From CBDBND01 sp965262665 (GTDB taxonomy: Bacteria; Pseudomonadota; Alphaproteobacteria; Rhodospirillales; Rhodospirillaceae), in contig CBDHFR010000004.1 in the NCBI GenBank assembly GCA_965262665.1, positions 434,001 to 498,000 on the forward strand: DNA of 64,000 nucleotides. The letters are read 5' to 3'. The position numbers were made by a program, and so were the translations under genes. The notes under the pieces were generated by a model. That model saw only the letters and a program-made list of their open reading frames with translations, made no database searches and was not told the DNA's origin. Below, in pieces: positions 34,246 through 41,601 of this stretch (position 1 is its first letter; each line of letters begins with the position of its first letter).

Positions 34246-35330
34246 GAAAGAAAAAGAAATATCAAGGCGTGACCATTACAAAAGATCGGCACGGAAAACA
34301 ACGGCACCGATTCCGTAGAACCATCAAAGGGAAACGCGTTGACGTTTACTTGCCCGGCGAATTCGGATCGGATGAATTTCTCCAGGCGCTACAGGCTGCA
34401 CGCAACGGCGAAGCGCCTTGCGCTTCTAACCGCCTACGCCAAAACACGTTTAGCTTTTTGATCCAGACCTACCGGCAAGCGCCTAATTACCAATCTCTTG
34501 CACCGTCCAGCCGTAGGGCAAAAAACTATTATCTGAATTGGCTGCTTGAAAAAATTGGTCCCGGTAGATTCGCGGAAACAAAAACGTTCCATATCGAAAT
34601 GCTTATGGATCAAATGAAAGGCAAAACGGCGGGCAATAAGGTGCGCCAGGTGTTGGGAGAACTTTTCGATCACGCTACAAAAAGACACGGTTACTCAAAG
34701 CCTAATCCCGCGCGGCTAGCCGACGTGAATAAAATTCGGTCTCCCGGTCATCGTGCTTGGAACGACGCGGAGATTGCGAAGTTTAGAGCGGCACACCCAA
34801 GCGGGACTGCACCACGCATGGCGCTTGAGTTGCTGTACGGCACCGCCGCCGCACGTGCGGACGCCATAATGATGACACGCGCCAATGTGGACTGGATCAA
34901 CCGTCGCATACGCTACGCTCGGAAAAAAACGGGCGTGGTTGCTGCTGTGCCGTTCACAGATGAACTTGCCCATGAACTGGATCAATTGCCAGCAGACCAA
35001 TTAATGTTGTTAACAACGCGGAAGGGTACGGCTTTTCCAGTCGGATCATTCTCAAGATCATTCGGCGATTGGTGCGAGCAGGCGGGTGTCGAGGGCTGCA
35101 CACCGCACGGCCTACGGAAGGCACGCGCAACCTTGTTGTCGGAAAGTGGTGCCACTACGGAAGAAATTATGGCCACCCTTGGCCATAGCCGACCTGAAGA
35201 AGTATCGACCTATACAAACGCGGCCAACCGTACCCGGCTGGCAGACAACGCTCACAGGCGAGCCGAGGAGAACAAAGCGGCTACAGGCGTTGTCCAACCT
35301 TTTGTCCAACCCAAGGGAGTCGGCTCATAA
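34242..35330 (+). CDS. Tyrosine recombinase, integrase of the satellite
   Basis: A 362-residue phage-type integrase. An N-terminal basic arm-binding part is followed by a core-binding helix domain. The catalytic domain has the first Arg in TAAARADAIM (~203), HGLRKARA (~288), the His of LGHSRPEE and nucleophile Tyr in STYTNAANR (~322). GTG 34242 overlaps the upstream stop. It lies 29 bases from attR, the normal arrangement. Its 3' end contains two arm-site copies TTGTCCAACC, so coding and binding sites overlap. All active-site residues are present, so the element may still be mobile. Confidence 0.92.
   Translation: MRKKKKYQGVTITKDRHGKQRHRFRRTIKGKRVDVYLPGEFGSDEFLQALQAARNGEAPCASNRLRQNTFSFLIQTYRQAPNYQSLAPSSRRAKNYYLNWLLEKIGPGRFAETKTFHIEMLMDQMKGKTAGNKVRQVLGELFDHATKRHGYSKPNPARLADVNKIRSPGHRAWNDAEIAKFRAAHPSGTAPRMALELLYGTAAARADAIMMTRANVDWINRRIRYARKKTGVVAAVPFTDELAHELDQLPADQLMLLTTRKGTAFPVGSFSRSFGDWCEQAGVEGCTPHGLRKARATLLSESGATTEEIMATLGHSRPEEVSTYTNAANRTRLADNAHRRAEENKAATGVVQPFVQPKGVGS
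35290..35311 (+). promoter_or_regulatory. Integrase arm-type repeats, right pair
   Basis: TTGTCCAACC at 35290-35299 and 35302-35311, 12 bases apart, inside the 3' end of the integrase gene and ~50 bases before attR. See the left pair at 25608. Confidence 0.55.
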
Positions 35331-35359
35331 GTCATTGATTCAAATGGTTAAATTTTAAG

Positions 35360-35379
35360 TGATTCATTCAACCTCGGAA
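35360..35379 (+). repeat. attR core
   Basis: TGATTCATTCAACCTCGGAA, identical to attL. It is followed by ACGCTC and TA 35386-35387, the displaced right end of IS630 copy 2. Confidence 0.9.
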
Positions 35380-35404
35380 ACGCTCTAGTTAGGAGAAGGC
35401 GCAC

Positions 35405-35432
35405 TTGACAGATTCGCGGCCAGTGGTATTTT
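35405..35432 (+). promoter_or_regulatory. Candidate promoter of a small RNA
   Basis: Consensus TTGACA (35405-35410), 16-base spacer, TATTTT (35427-35432), with a terminator 80-110 bases further and no open frame between. Confidence 0.45.
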
Positions 35433-35438
35433 AGCCGC

Positions 35439-35544
35439 GCTTGATAGCGTCAAGGTACCCTCTCGGGTTATTTGATATCCACCGCGCCGTTGGTACCGGC
35501 TACGTGGGCGAGAGCCGACACAAGAAATTGTGGTCGGCTTTTTT
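35439..35544 (+). ncRNA. Candidate small RNA of IS1595 transposon A
   Basis: A region of ~105 bases bounded by a consensus-like promoter and an intrinsic terminator. It can fold into a long stem closed by CTCTCG (~35459) and CGAGAG (~35509), then the terminator hairpin. There is no convincing reading frame. It did not match the key elements of SRP RNA or tmRNA by eye; a 6S-like long hairpin cannot be excluded. It lies inside the transposon, so it could act on the transposase or passenger genes. Confidence 0.35.
35514..35544 (+). terminator. Intrinsic terminator
   Basis: GCCGAC (35514-35519) pairs with GTCGGC (35533-35538), with an inner ACAA/TTGT extension and six T residues. Confidence 0.8.
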
Positions 35545-35624
35545 GCGTGCGCAACATATGGCACTCAAACTAGGCAGTCAAGAAAAACGATTCAAAATCA
35601 ATGGGTTATAAACCTTTTAGGGAC

Positions 35625-36026
35625 TCAATTTAGGCAGGCCATAAGATCTGCTGCCGTTGGCGACATCACGAGAAATCTCTCGCCTTCAGGTACACCGGGG
35701 TAATTGACCACGAAGAGCCCCATACTGGTATTTTCGCCAATAGCGTATGCTACATGGTGAACATCATCCCTGCGGAATAACCAAAAAGCCTACAGCTTCT
35801 CCTGACTGTCGGCTGGCATAGCCCATGCCAAGAAGAAGTTCTCGTTGCACACAAGATTAGGTGTCTGATCATCCATTGTCATTGTCTGGGCACGCCTTAT
35901 ATCCTCCGCCTGGATGCGTTCCGCTAACGCCTCACGCCGCTCTCGTGCCTCACGGAACGGATTTGCCTCAGCCTGGAAAGTGACTAGGAGAGTTACCAGG
36001 AATAGCACACGCAAAGTTTGCCCCAT
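35625..36026 (-). pseudogene. Small secreted protein gene with in-frame TAG
   Basis: From ATG 36026 the protein begins with a signal peptide (MGQTLRVLFLVTLLVTFQAEA) and an Arg/Glu helix. It meets TAG at 35790-35792 (codon 79). The same frame continues without other stops for 54 codons (AFWLFRRDDVHHVAYAIGE to MACLN) to TGA at 35625. The downstream part reads like real protein (GLFVVNYPGVPEGERFLVM), so a 133-residue protein interrupted by one nonsense codon is the best reading. A shorter real protein of 78 residues is the alternative. No ribosome site is obvious. Passenger of transposon A. Confidence 0.5.
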
Positions 36027-36085
36027 TTCGTTATCATTATTTCAATGATTGCAGTATACTTTCAACTGAGAGAGAAGGCACTCTG

Positions 36086-36256
36086 ATGGAAAAACGCAAG
36101 GAAACGAAGGGCGATACCGTTGAGGTTGCCCGCTCATCTTACCAGCCCTCAAAAGCCGAGCTTGAAGAAGACATGCGTGTTGACATGTCCTTCGAGGAAC
36201 TAGCGAAGGCGACGGTGTGCACTGTGAATGTGCGTCAGGTGGTTCGCCCTAAGTAA
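36086..36256 (+). CDS. Small protein at the right end of IS1595 transposon A
   Basis: 56 residues, MEKRKETKGDTVEVARSSYQ, then SKAELEEDMRVDMSFEELAKATVC. AAGG precedes the ATG. It ends 12 bases before the terminal inverted repeat. The acidic LEEDM...FEELA helix and its place at an IS1595 end are reminiscent of short accessory proteins seen next to ISXO2-like transposases. Function unknown. Not assigned to a named family. Confidence 0.55.
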   Translation: MEKRKETKGDTVEVARSSYQPSKAELEEDMRVDMSFEELAKATVCTVNVRQVVRPK

Positions 36257-36268
36257 GGCCAGCCTTTC

Positions 36269-36290
36269 GGCACTTACGTATATAATCCCC
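36269..36290 (-). repeat. Right terminal inverted repeat of IS1595 transposon A
   Basis: Reverse complement is identical to 21563-21584 over all 22 bases. It is followed by the target-site copy CTTGGAAA at 36291-36298. Confidence 0.92.
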
Positions 36291-36512
36291 CTTGGAAACC
36301 GCTATCAACAAATCTGTAGCACTGGTGGGACGATATGAAAGCGCCATATTGACTGGTGTGTCGCGGTCCGAAACACCTTGATAGAGGTGCGAAATGGCAC
36401 TGATTTCAGCCAATTTTTCGTTGTGATCTTCATTTCACAGGCGCACGATAATTGCAGCAACGTAGACCGACGTTAATCAAGACACCCAAGGCATGAGAAG
36501 GAGAAAATCACC

Positions 36513-36884
36513 ATGGCTGATAACAAATCCGACCGGCCGACCTATGCGGCCGACTACGTCAAAGGCGATTTCGAAAAGGCGGTTTATCTGGACAGCGTCC
36601 ATTCCGATAACCTGATGACCGCTTTTCTCGGACTCGGCGCCGAGCATTGGGCGCTTCGCCGCCGGGTGATGGTGCTGGAAAAGTTCATGGCTGAAGGCAA
36701 GGTCATCGATCCAGCCCAGGTGGAAGCCTACGACCCGACACCTGAAGAGAAAGTGGCGTGGGAAGCAGAGCGTGATGACTACATTGAGCGGGTCTTTAGC
36801 GTCCTGACTCGCGATGTGGCTGATATTCCATCGCCAACGCCTACCACCAAGGTGCCGGCCCGTGATCCAGGGGATCACTCATGA
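36513..36884 (+). CDS. Small partner protein of Tat-methyltransferase, copy 1
   Basis: A 123-residue, helical, signal-less protein: YAADYVKGDFEKAVYLDSVH, DNLMTAFLGLGAEHWALRRR, PTPEEKVAWEAERDDYIERV, FSVLTRD. It is clearly paralogous to the protein at 39653; identical or similar blocks are DNLM, PTxEEKVAW and the VxSVLTRD end. AGGAG precedes ATG 36513. Its stop overlaps the start of the methyltransferase gene (ATGA), so both are made together. No known domain was recognised. A role as subunit or chaperone of the methyltransferase is inferred from repeated pairing. Confidence 0.75.
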   Translation: MADNKSDRPTYAADYVKGDFEKAVYLDSVHSDNLMTAFLGLGAEHWALRRRVMVLEKFMAEGKVIDPAQVEAYDPTPEEKVAWEAERDDYIERVFSVLTRDVADIPSPTPTTKVPARDPGDHS

Positions 36885-38137
36885 CACCAAACACAGAAAA
36901 CAGCCCTGTGCTCAGTCGACGCAATATCCTGGCGGCCACGTCTGCTGCTGCGGCTATGGCTGCCACCGGCAAAGACGCCGCGGCTGCTACAGTCATTGAT
37001 GTCAAAATCGATCCCTTTAATCAAACCGAAGCGCAAAAGGAGCTTCACGCCGCCCGCTTTCATAAACTCGATCAGGAAAGCCTGATGAGCTTTGCTGAAG
37101 GTTTTAAGAAATGGAACGGGCAGGATCTGGCGGACAGAGATGCCCGCCGAAATTACGCGAATTTCCTCGTCGCCAATGATCTGCCCACGGGCGAGACGGA
37201 TATGGACTATGAAGAGTGCTTCAAAGTCATGCTTAAGAACCCGACCTTCGCTGCCAAGATCAGGCTCAATCGGAGCGCCCAAGCCCTGATGTGGGATCGC
37301 GCCTTTCGCGCCTTCCATGGCGAGGCTGACAAGTACCTGGCGCTGATGGAAGAAACCGACAATGCAGGGCCGGGAACGCTGGAGCTCAATCCGGACATGG
37401 AGTTGCCGGACTATACGGTCCACGAAATCCATGCTCAGCCCGGCGGCTATGTGGGAGATCCGTTTGCCGGGTGGGTTTATCATTGGGCGTTGACACAGGC
37501 TTTCTATCAAGGCCGGAACGAGTACGACCAGATCCATCTCGAAATCGCCCAGAATTGCCCCAAACCGGCGGATGGTGAAGTCCACCGCATCCTCGATTTG
37601 GGGTGTGGCTCCGGTCTGTCGACCACGGCCTTTAAAGAACGGTTCCACAATGCCGAGGTATGGGGCATCGACGTCGGCGGTCCGATGGTTCGCTATGCTC
37701 ACCACCGCGCCGTCAATAAGAACATCGATGTCAATTTCGCCCAACGTTTGGCGGAGGACACCAAGTTTCCAGACGGTTATTTCGATATCGTGTCCGACTA
37801 CATCATGTTCCACGAAGTCACGGCCGAAGTGGCCCAGCAAATCGTACCGGAGATTTACCGGATTCTAAGGCCGGGTGGGGTGTTCAACCACATCGACACG
37901 GCGACGCGTGGCTATCCTAACCAGAGGGGCGGGTCGTTTATCACCGCCGTACAGAAGTCCATCGTCGGCAAAGCCCGAGTCTGGGAAAACCATCGTCATA
38001 ATGTGGAGCCCTGGACCATCGAATACAGCCACACGGATTTTCCAGAGTTGTTGAGAAAAACCGGATTCGAGTTAGTCGATCAAGCCCAACGGCAGACCAT
38101 ACGACTAATCCCAATTGTGGTCGCTAAACCGGTATAA
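36881..38137 (+). CDS. Tat-signal SAM-dependent methyltransferase, copy 2
   Basis: A 418-residue protein with a twin-arginine signal (LSRRNILAATSAAAAMAA, residues ~11-29) followed by a DAAAATVIDV linker. The helical domain has KLDQESLMSFAEGFKKW, close to copy 1. The methyltransferase domain has ILDLGCGSGLSTTAFKERF (~236), GIDVGGPMVRYAHHRAV and DIVSDYIMFHEV. A GGYVGDPFAGWVYHW stretch before the domain is shared by all Tat-type copies. It is coupled to the partner gene and followed by a hairpin terminator. The substrate is unknown. Confidence 0.85.
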   Translation: MTPNTENSPVLSRRNILAATSAAAAMAATGKDAAAATVIDVKIDPFNQTEAQKELHAARFHKLDQESLMSFAEGFKKWNGQDLADRDARRNYANFLVANDLPTGETDMDYEECFKVMLKNPTFAAKIRLNRSAQALMWDRAFRAFHGEADKYLALMEETDNAGPGTLELNPDMELPDYTVHEIHAQPGGYVGDPFAGWVYHWALTQAFYQGRNEYDQIHLEIAQNCPKPADGEVHRILDLGCGSGLSTTAFKERFHNAEVWGIDVGGPMVRYAHHRAVNKNIDVNFAQRLAEDTKFPDGYFDIVSDYIMFHEVTAEVAQQIVPEIYRILRPGGVFNHIDTATRGYPNQRGGSFITAVQKSIVGKARVWENHRHNVEPWTIEYSHTDFPELLRKTGFELVDQAQRQTIRLIPIVVAKPV

Positions 38138-38158
38138 AGCCTCACTTTTTGGTGCCTG

Positions 38159-38190
38159 ACCGGCGCGGTTCATGTGAACTGCGCCGGTTT
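38159..38190 (+). terminator. Hairpin after methyltransferase copy 2
   Basis: ACCGGCGC, then GTTC, loop, GAAC, then GCGCCGGT, with a short T stretch. Near-perfect stem, weak T tract. Confidence 0.55.
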
Positions 38191-38394
38191 GGTATCTGCG
38201 GCCCCTTACGTAGCCATTATCCGACCGGCGTAAGATTCAACCGTACGGATATATTGTTGAAAACGATTCTCAGGCGTACCATGACGCCACAGAGCCCATT
38301 TATGTGCCGGGTCAGCACCTAAGGCTGCTTCCGCACCTGATTACCCAGATTGTTGCAGATATGGTCCCACCGTTTTCTCAAAGGGAGAGTTGTT

Positions 38395-39573
38395 ATGCCT
38401 ACTTTAGATCGACGCAAACTGCTCGGCGCTACGGCGGCGGCAGGATCCATGTTTTTGACCAGTATGAAAGCCCACGCAAAATTTGCTGGTGATATCCAGT
38501 TGCGTGGCCAGATCGACCGCTTCGAACGCTTGCCCACACGGGGTCTGGAAAGCTTGGAGGATTTCCGCACCTCCTTGCGCGATTTCATCAACACCGATTT
38601 TCAGCGGGCGGCCACGCGTCGCGCTCGGCAGATATTTATTGAAGCCGGTCTCAATCCTCGTGATGAAGTGTCCATGGAAGACGCCATTTCCATGCTGGAA
38701 TCCGACCCCATCATCATGAACCAAACTCATGCTTGGATTACCAACCAATTGGCCATGTGGCGCGATCTGCAAGAATATTTCCACAGCAATGCCGATCAAT
38801 ATCTCACGGAAATGGCTGCCACCGATAAAGCAGGACCGGGCTCTCTCGAATTAAATCCCGGCATGCATATTCCTGAGTACACGGCATGGGAGATTCATAA
38901 TCAGCCCGGCGGTTATGTCGGCGATCCGTTTGCCGGCCACATGTACCACCACGGTACCAACAACCTGTGGATCCACAACAACGAGCAAGACGGTATGCAT
39001 GGCGATATTGCTATGTCAGCACCAGTTCCCGATGACGGTCGGGTAAAACGCTGTCTCGATCTCGGTTGTAGTGTGGGTCAGACCGCTATGGGTCTCAAAG
39101 AAAGATTCCCCGATGCAGAAGTGTGGGGCATTGATATCGGTGCGCCCATGGTGCGTTATGCTCACATGCGGGCGGCGGATCTTGGTATCGATGTCAACTT
39201 TGCTCAGCGTCTGGCTGAAGATACCAAATTCCCGGACAATCACTTTGATGTCGTGACCGCGTTTATCCTGTTCCATGAAGTCACCATTGATGCGGCCAAT
39301 GAAATTATCCGTGAAGCTCATCGGGTTCTACGGCCCGGTGGTAAGTTCCTCGCACTCGACGGTTCTTTCCTGGTGCGCAAGCCAAGGAATACGGCTTATG
39401 CCCGGTGGCGCGTTTGGTGGACTGACCAGTGGAACACGGAAGTGCATTACATTCCTTATGCCGAATATGACTTCGTCAAAGCCTTTAAAGCGGCGGGACT
39501 CGATGTTGGCTCCACTCAAGGGCCAAAATATTCCGCCAGTCAGGATTACATCGTCGGCATCAAGCCGGCCTAG
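38395..39573 (+). CDS. Tat-signal SAM-dependent methyltransferase, copy 3
   Basis: A 392-residue protein. MPTLDRRKLLGATAAAGSMF is a good Tat signal, ending near AHAKFA. The helical domain reads GLESLEDFRTSLRDFINTDF. The methyltransferase domain has CLDLGCSVGQTAMGLKERF (~219), GIDIGAPMVRYAHMRAA and VTAFILFHEV. The GGYVGDPFAGHMYHHG segment is conserved. AGGGAGAG precedes ATG 38395. It is followed 79 bases later by its own small partner gene, here downstream rather than upstream. It is less similar to copies 1 and 2 than those are to each other in the signal and N-domain. Confidence 0.85.
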   Translation: MPTLDRRKLLGATAAAGSMFLTSMKAHAKFAGDIQLRGQIDRFERLPTRGLESLEDFRTSLRDFINTDFQRAATRRARQIFIEAGLNPRDEVSMEDAISMLESDPIIMNQTHAWITNQLAMWRDLQEYFHSNADQYLTEMAATDKAGPGSLELNPGMHIPEYTAWEIHNQPGGYVGDPFAGHMYHHGTNNLWIHNNEQDGMHGDIAMSAPVPDDGRVKRCLDLGCSVGQTAMGLKERFPDAEVWGIDIGAPMVRYAHMRAADLGIDVNFAQRLAEDTKFPDNHFDVVTAFILFHEVTIDAANEIIREAHRVLRPGGKFLALDGSFLVRKPRNTAYARWRVWWTDQWNTEVHYIPYAEYDFVKAFKAAGLDVGSTQGPKYSASQDYIVGIKPA

Positions 39574-39652
39574 CTATGTGCGCAATTGACGCTGTAGGCA
39601 GCATGCTTCCTACAGCGTCTTTGACGTGACACGATTATGAGGAGAGTCAGCT

Positions 39653-40015
39653 ATGGCTGAAAAAATGACATCACCAAAGCAGTTCGACCTGCCCACGTTT
39701 ACAGACGATTACGTCAAAACTGATGCGACATCCGGTGTTTATTTGACCGATGCTCATGTCGATAACTTGATGCAGATTGTATATTCGCTCGGGACTGAGA
39801 TCTGGGTCGACCGGCAACGCAACCGCATTGTCGAGAGCCTGCTTGAAGCTAAGAAGCCCGTGACCAAAGAGGCCATCGAGCAATACATCCCGACAGAGGA
39901 AGAGAAAGTGGCGTGGCAGGCCGAGCAAAATGCCATGGTGCATCGCGTTTATTCGGTATTGACGCGCGATACCAGTGGTCATCGCAAGTTCTCGACACCA
40001 CGTTTTAAGGATTAG
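39653..40015 (+). CDS. Small partner protein of Tat-methyltransferase, copy 2
   Basis: 120 residues, paralogous to the protein at 36513: FTDDYVKTDATSGVYLTDAH, DNLMQIVYSLGTEIWVDRQR, PTEEEKVAWQAEQNAMVHRV, YSVLTRD. GAGGAGAG precedes the ATG. A perfect terminator lies 37 bases after the stop, so copy 3 and this gene form one unit. No signal peptide, so it would stay in the cytoplasm unless exported together with the Tat substrate. Confidence 0.75.
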   Translation: MAEKMTSPKQFDLPTFTDDYVKTDATSGVYLTDAHVDNLMQIVYSLGTEIWVDRQRNRIVESLLEAKKPVTKEAIEQYIPTEEEKVAWQAEQNAMVHRVYSVLTRDTSGHRKFSTPRFKD

Positions 40016-40051
40016 AACAACCCTGTTCTAACTTTCCTGATGAATTTAGTG

Positions 40052-40083
40052 CCCCGTCCCAATTAATTGGGACGGGGTTTTCT
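40052..40083 (+). terminator. Perfect palindromic terminator
   Basis: CCCCGTCCCAATT pairs with AATTGGGACGGGG (40052-40077) without a loop mismatch, followed by TTTTCTTT. Confidence 0.9.
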
Positions 40084-40137
40084 TTGATAGGTGTCTGTGC
40101 GCGTAGCAAATGGATTGAACTTTATGTCCACACCTTA

Positions 40138-41303
40138 TACCAACGGTCATTGAATTTGACCTTCGTGTGCCCATTTGCGCATACCAATCGACATGATTTT
40201 CGAGGGCTTGTCGATGAGCTTGTTCCAGGCGTGGCATGCCGCATCGACGATGTCTTCGTAACTGTCGAAGACGCGGTGCGACAGGTAGGTCTGGCGCAGG
40301 TACTGCCAGATGTTTTCGGCCGGGTTCAGCTCCGGCGATCTGGGCGGCAGGAACAGCGGCGTGATGTTGTCGGGGAACTCCAATTCGGTGGTGGTGTGCC
40401 AGCCGGCGCGGTCCATGAGGAGGACGGCGTGTGAGCCGTCGGCGACGGTGCGGCTAATCTCTTCGAGATGGGCCGGCATGGCATGGGTGCCGGCGAACGG
40501 CATCGCCACGGCCGCACCGGTACCGCGCGCCGGGCAGACGGCGCCGAACAGATAGGCGCTCTGGTAGCGCTGGTCCTTGGGCTGACGCGGACGGCTGCCG
40601 GTGCGCGCCCACTGCCGGACGATGCCGTTCTTCTGGCCAAGGCGCATCTCGTCTTGCCACCACAGCTCGACCGGCGTTGCGGGCGGCAGGTGGGCTACCG
40701 CCGCGGCGAGCGCCCGGGGGAAGTTTCTTTAAACGTCTCCAGCATTGCCGCATCTTGGCCCGGATGGCGCACCCGGGCGCTCATGTGCGAGAAGCCGAGA
40801 TCGTGCAGCAGGCGCGAGACCGAGCGCTCGTGATACTCCACCCCGAAGCGGTCCCGGATAACCTCCTTGAGGTCGAGCCGGCGCCAGCGCACGACGCCGT
40901 CGCTGTCCGGCCCCGCCTCGACGATCTCCGCCAACGCCACCCTCTCCACCGCCGTCAGCTGCGGAACCGCGCCGGGAGATTTGTGGTCGTGCAGGCCCTC
41001 GGGGCCTGCCTGATTGAACCGGTACACCCAGTCGCGCAGGGCTCTGGCGGTCCATGCCGCCAACCGCCGCCGCATCCCTACGGTTCATGCCATCATAAAC
41101 CGCCGCAATCGCCAGAAGGCGGCGCACCTGATTGGGATCTGTCGCTTTGCGCGCCAAGGCCCGCGCTTGGACCGCGTCATAGTCCGTTCGCAACGGGATC
41201 TTCGCCGACATCAAATCCTCCATTTAAAGCCGGCTTTCTATGAATCACATCATTGCGCCGTGGGGAATCCCTAAAAGAGAATCAATCTCAACGACCGCTG
41301 GTA
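40138..41303. mobile_element. IS630-family insertion sequence, type B
   Basis: Ends ACCAACGGTCATTGAATTTG (left) and, as reverse complement, ACCAGCGGTCGTTGAGATTG (right), both next to TA. The element is ~1.17 kb with a degenerate transposase on the minus strand. A truncated copy with the second end is at 14317. Confidence 0.85.
40147..41223 (-). pseudogene. IS630 type B transposase, frameshifted
   Basis: The start (SAKIPLRTDYDAVQARALAR) is in one frame and loses register at GGMDRQSP. The next frame carries the HTH/linker (ALRDWVYRFNQAGPEGLHDH, DLKEVIRDRFGVEYHERSV) and ends at 40695. The DDE part is in a third frame from ~40647: QDEMRLGQKNG region, LLMDRAGWHTTTELEFP, and Glu in NPAENIWQYLR. 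Catalytic residues are present, but at least two frameshifts block expression. Confidence 0.85.
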
Positions 41304-41532
41304 TAAAAGCTGCGAATAGATACCACTCGAGAATCCAACCCAAACGTTCTTCTGTCGCTCGCCAAGTGGCCGAAAGGAAGAACTCTGTAAATCATTGAAA
41401 TTGAACGGATATAGGATTGTATCTGCGACTAATTATTAGCGGTGGTCGCACTACAAGGTGTGGGGAGCGCCATTGGATGAACCGGACGTATTCGTCCTAT
41501 CGATTTTACGAGACCAGTTCATAAACCCTTAC

Positions 41533-41560
41533 AAGGTGTGCCTATGAGCACACCTTTTTT
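41533..41560 (+). terminator. Terminator before the TonB receptor gene
   Basis: AAGGTGTGC (41533-41541) pairs with GCACACCTT around a short loop and runs into TTTTT. The ~230 bases before it (41304-41532) hold no recognisable gene. The receptor start is only 42 bases after the terminator, so it may act as an attenuator. Confidence 0.75.
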
Positions 41561-41601
41561 ATTGTGGCGTTCACCCGACCTTTTTTGGGGAGGGAAGAGT
41601 C

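Larger units (their letters stand above)
25557..35379. mobile_element. Integrated tail-less phage element (capsid-forming satellite type)
   Basis: A 9.8-kb element bounded by the 20-bp direct repeat TGATTCATTCAACCTCGGAA (attL 25557-25576, attR 35360-35379). A tyrosine integrase gene is next to attR. All recognisable genes lie on the plus strand, many with ATGA-type overlaps. They comprise an unknown 268-residue protein, a terminase small-subunit candidate, TerL, HNH, major capsid, prohead protease, connector, portal and two small proteins before the integrase. No tail, tape-measure, lysis or recognisable replication genes are present. Known capsid-forming phage satellites have this set and borrow tails from a helper phage. 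A remnant of a larger prophage is the alternative, but the intact att repeats at both ends argue against deletion. Confidence 0.85.
21563..36290. mobile_element. IS1595-family transposon A, 14.7 kb, with three later insertions
   Basis: The left terminus (21563-21584) and right terminus (36269-36290) are perfect 22-bp inverted repeats beginning GGGGATTATATACG. They are flanked by the 8-bp direct repeat CTTGGAAA (21555-21562 and 36291-36298). This is the target duplication expected of IS1595 elements, so the two ends belong to one insertion event. Inside are the transposase (frameshifted) and small passenger genes on both sides, interrupted by an IS481 (22889-24128), an IS630 (24522-25576 plus its tip at 35379-35387) and the satellite-like element (25557-35379). 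Without these the transposon would be about 2.6 kb, similar to transposon B at 60153 (2.9 kb). Confidence 0.88.

Noticed and set aside
35790..36026. Reassignment of TAG as a sense codon
   Set aside because: Several intact core genes end naturally in TAG (alaS, leuC, leuD), so genome-wide reassignment is not supported; only local readthrough stays open.
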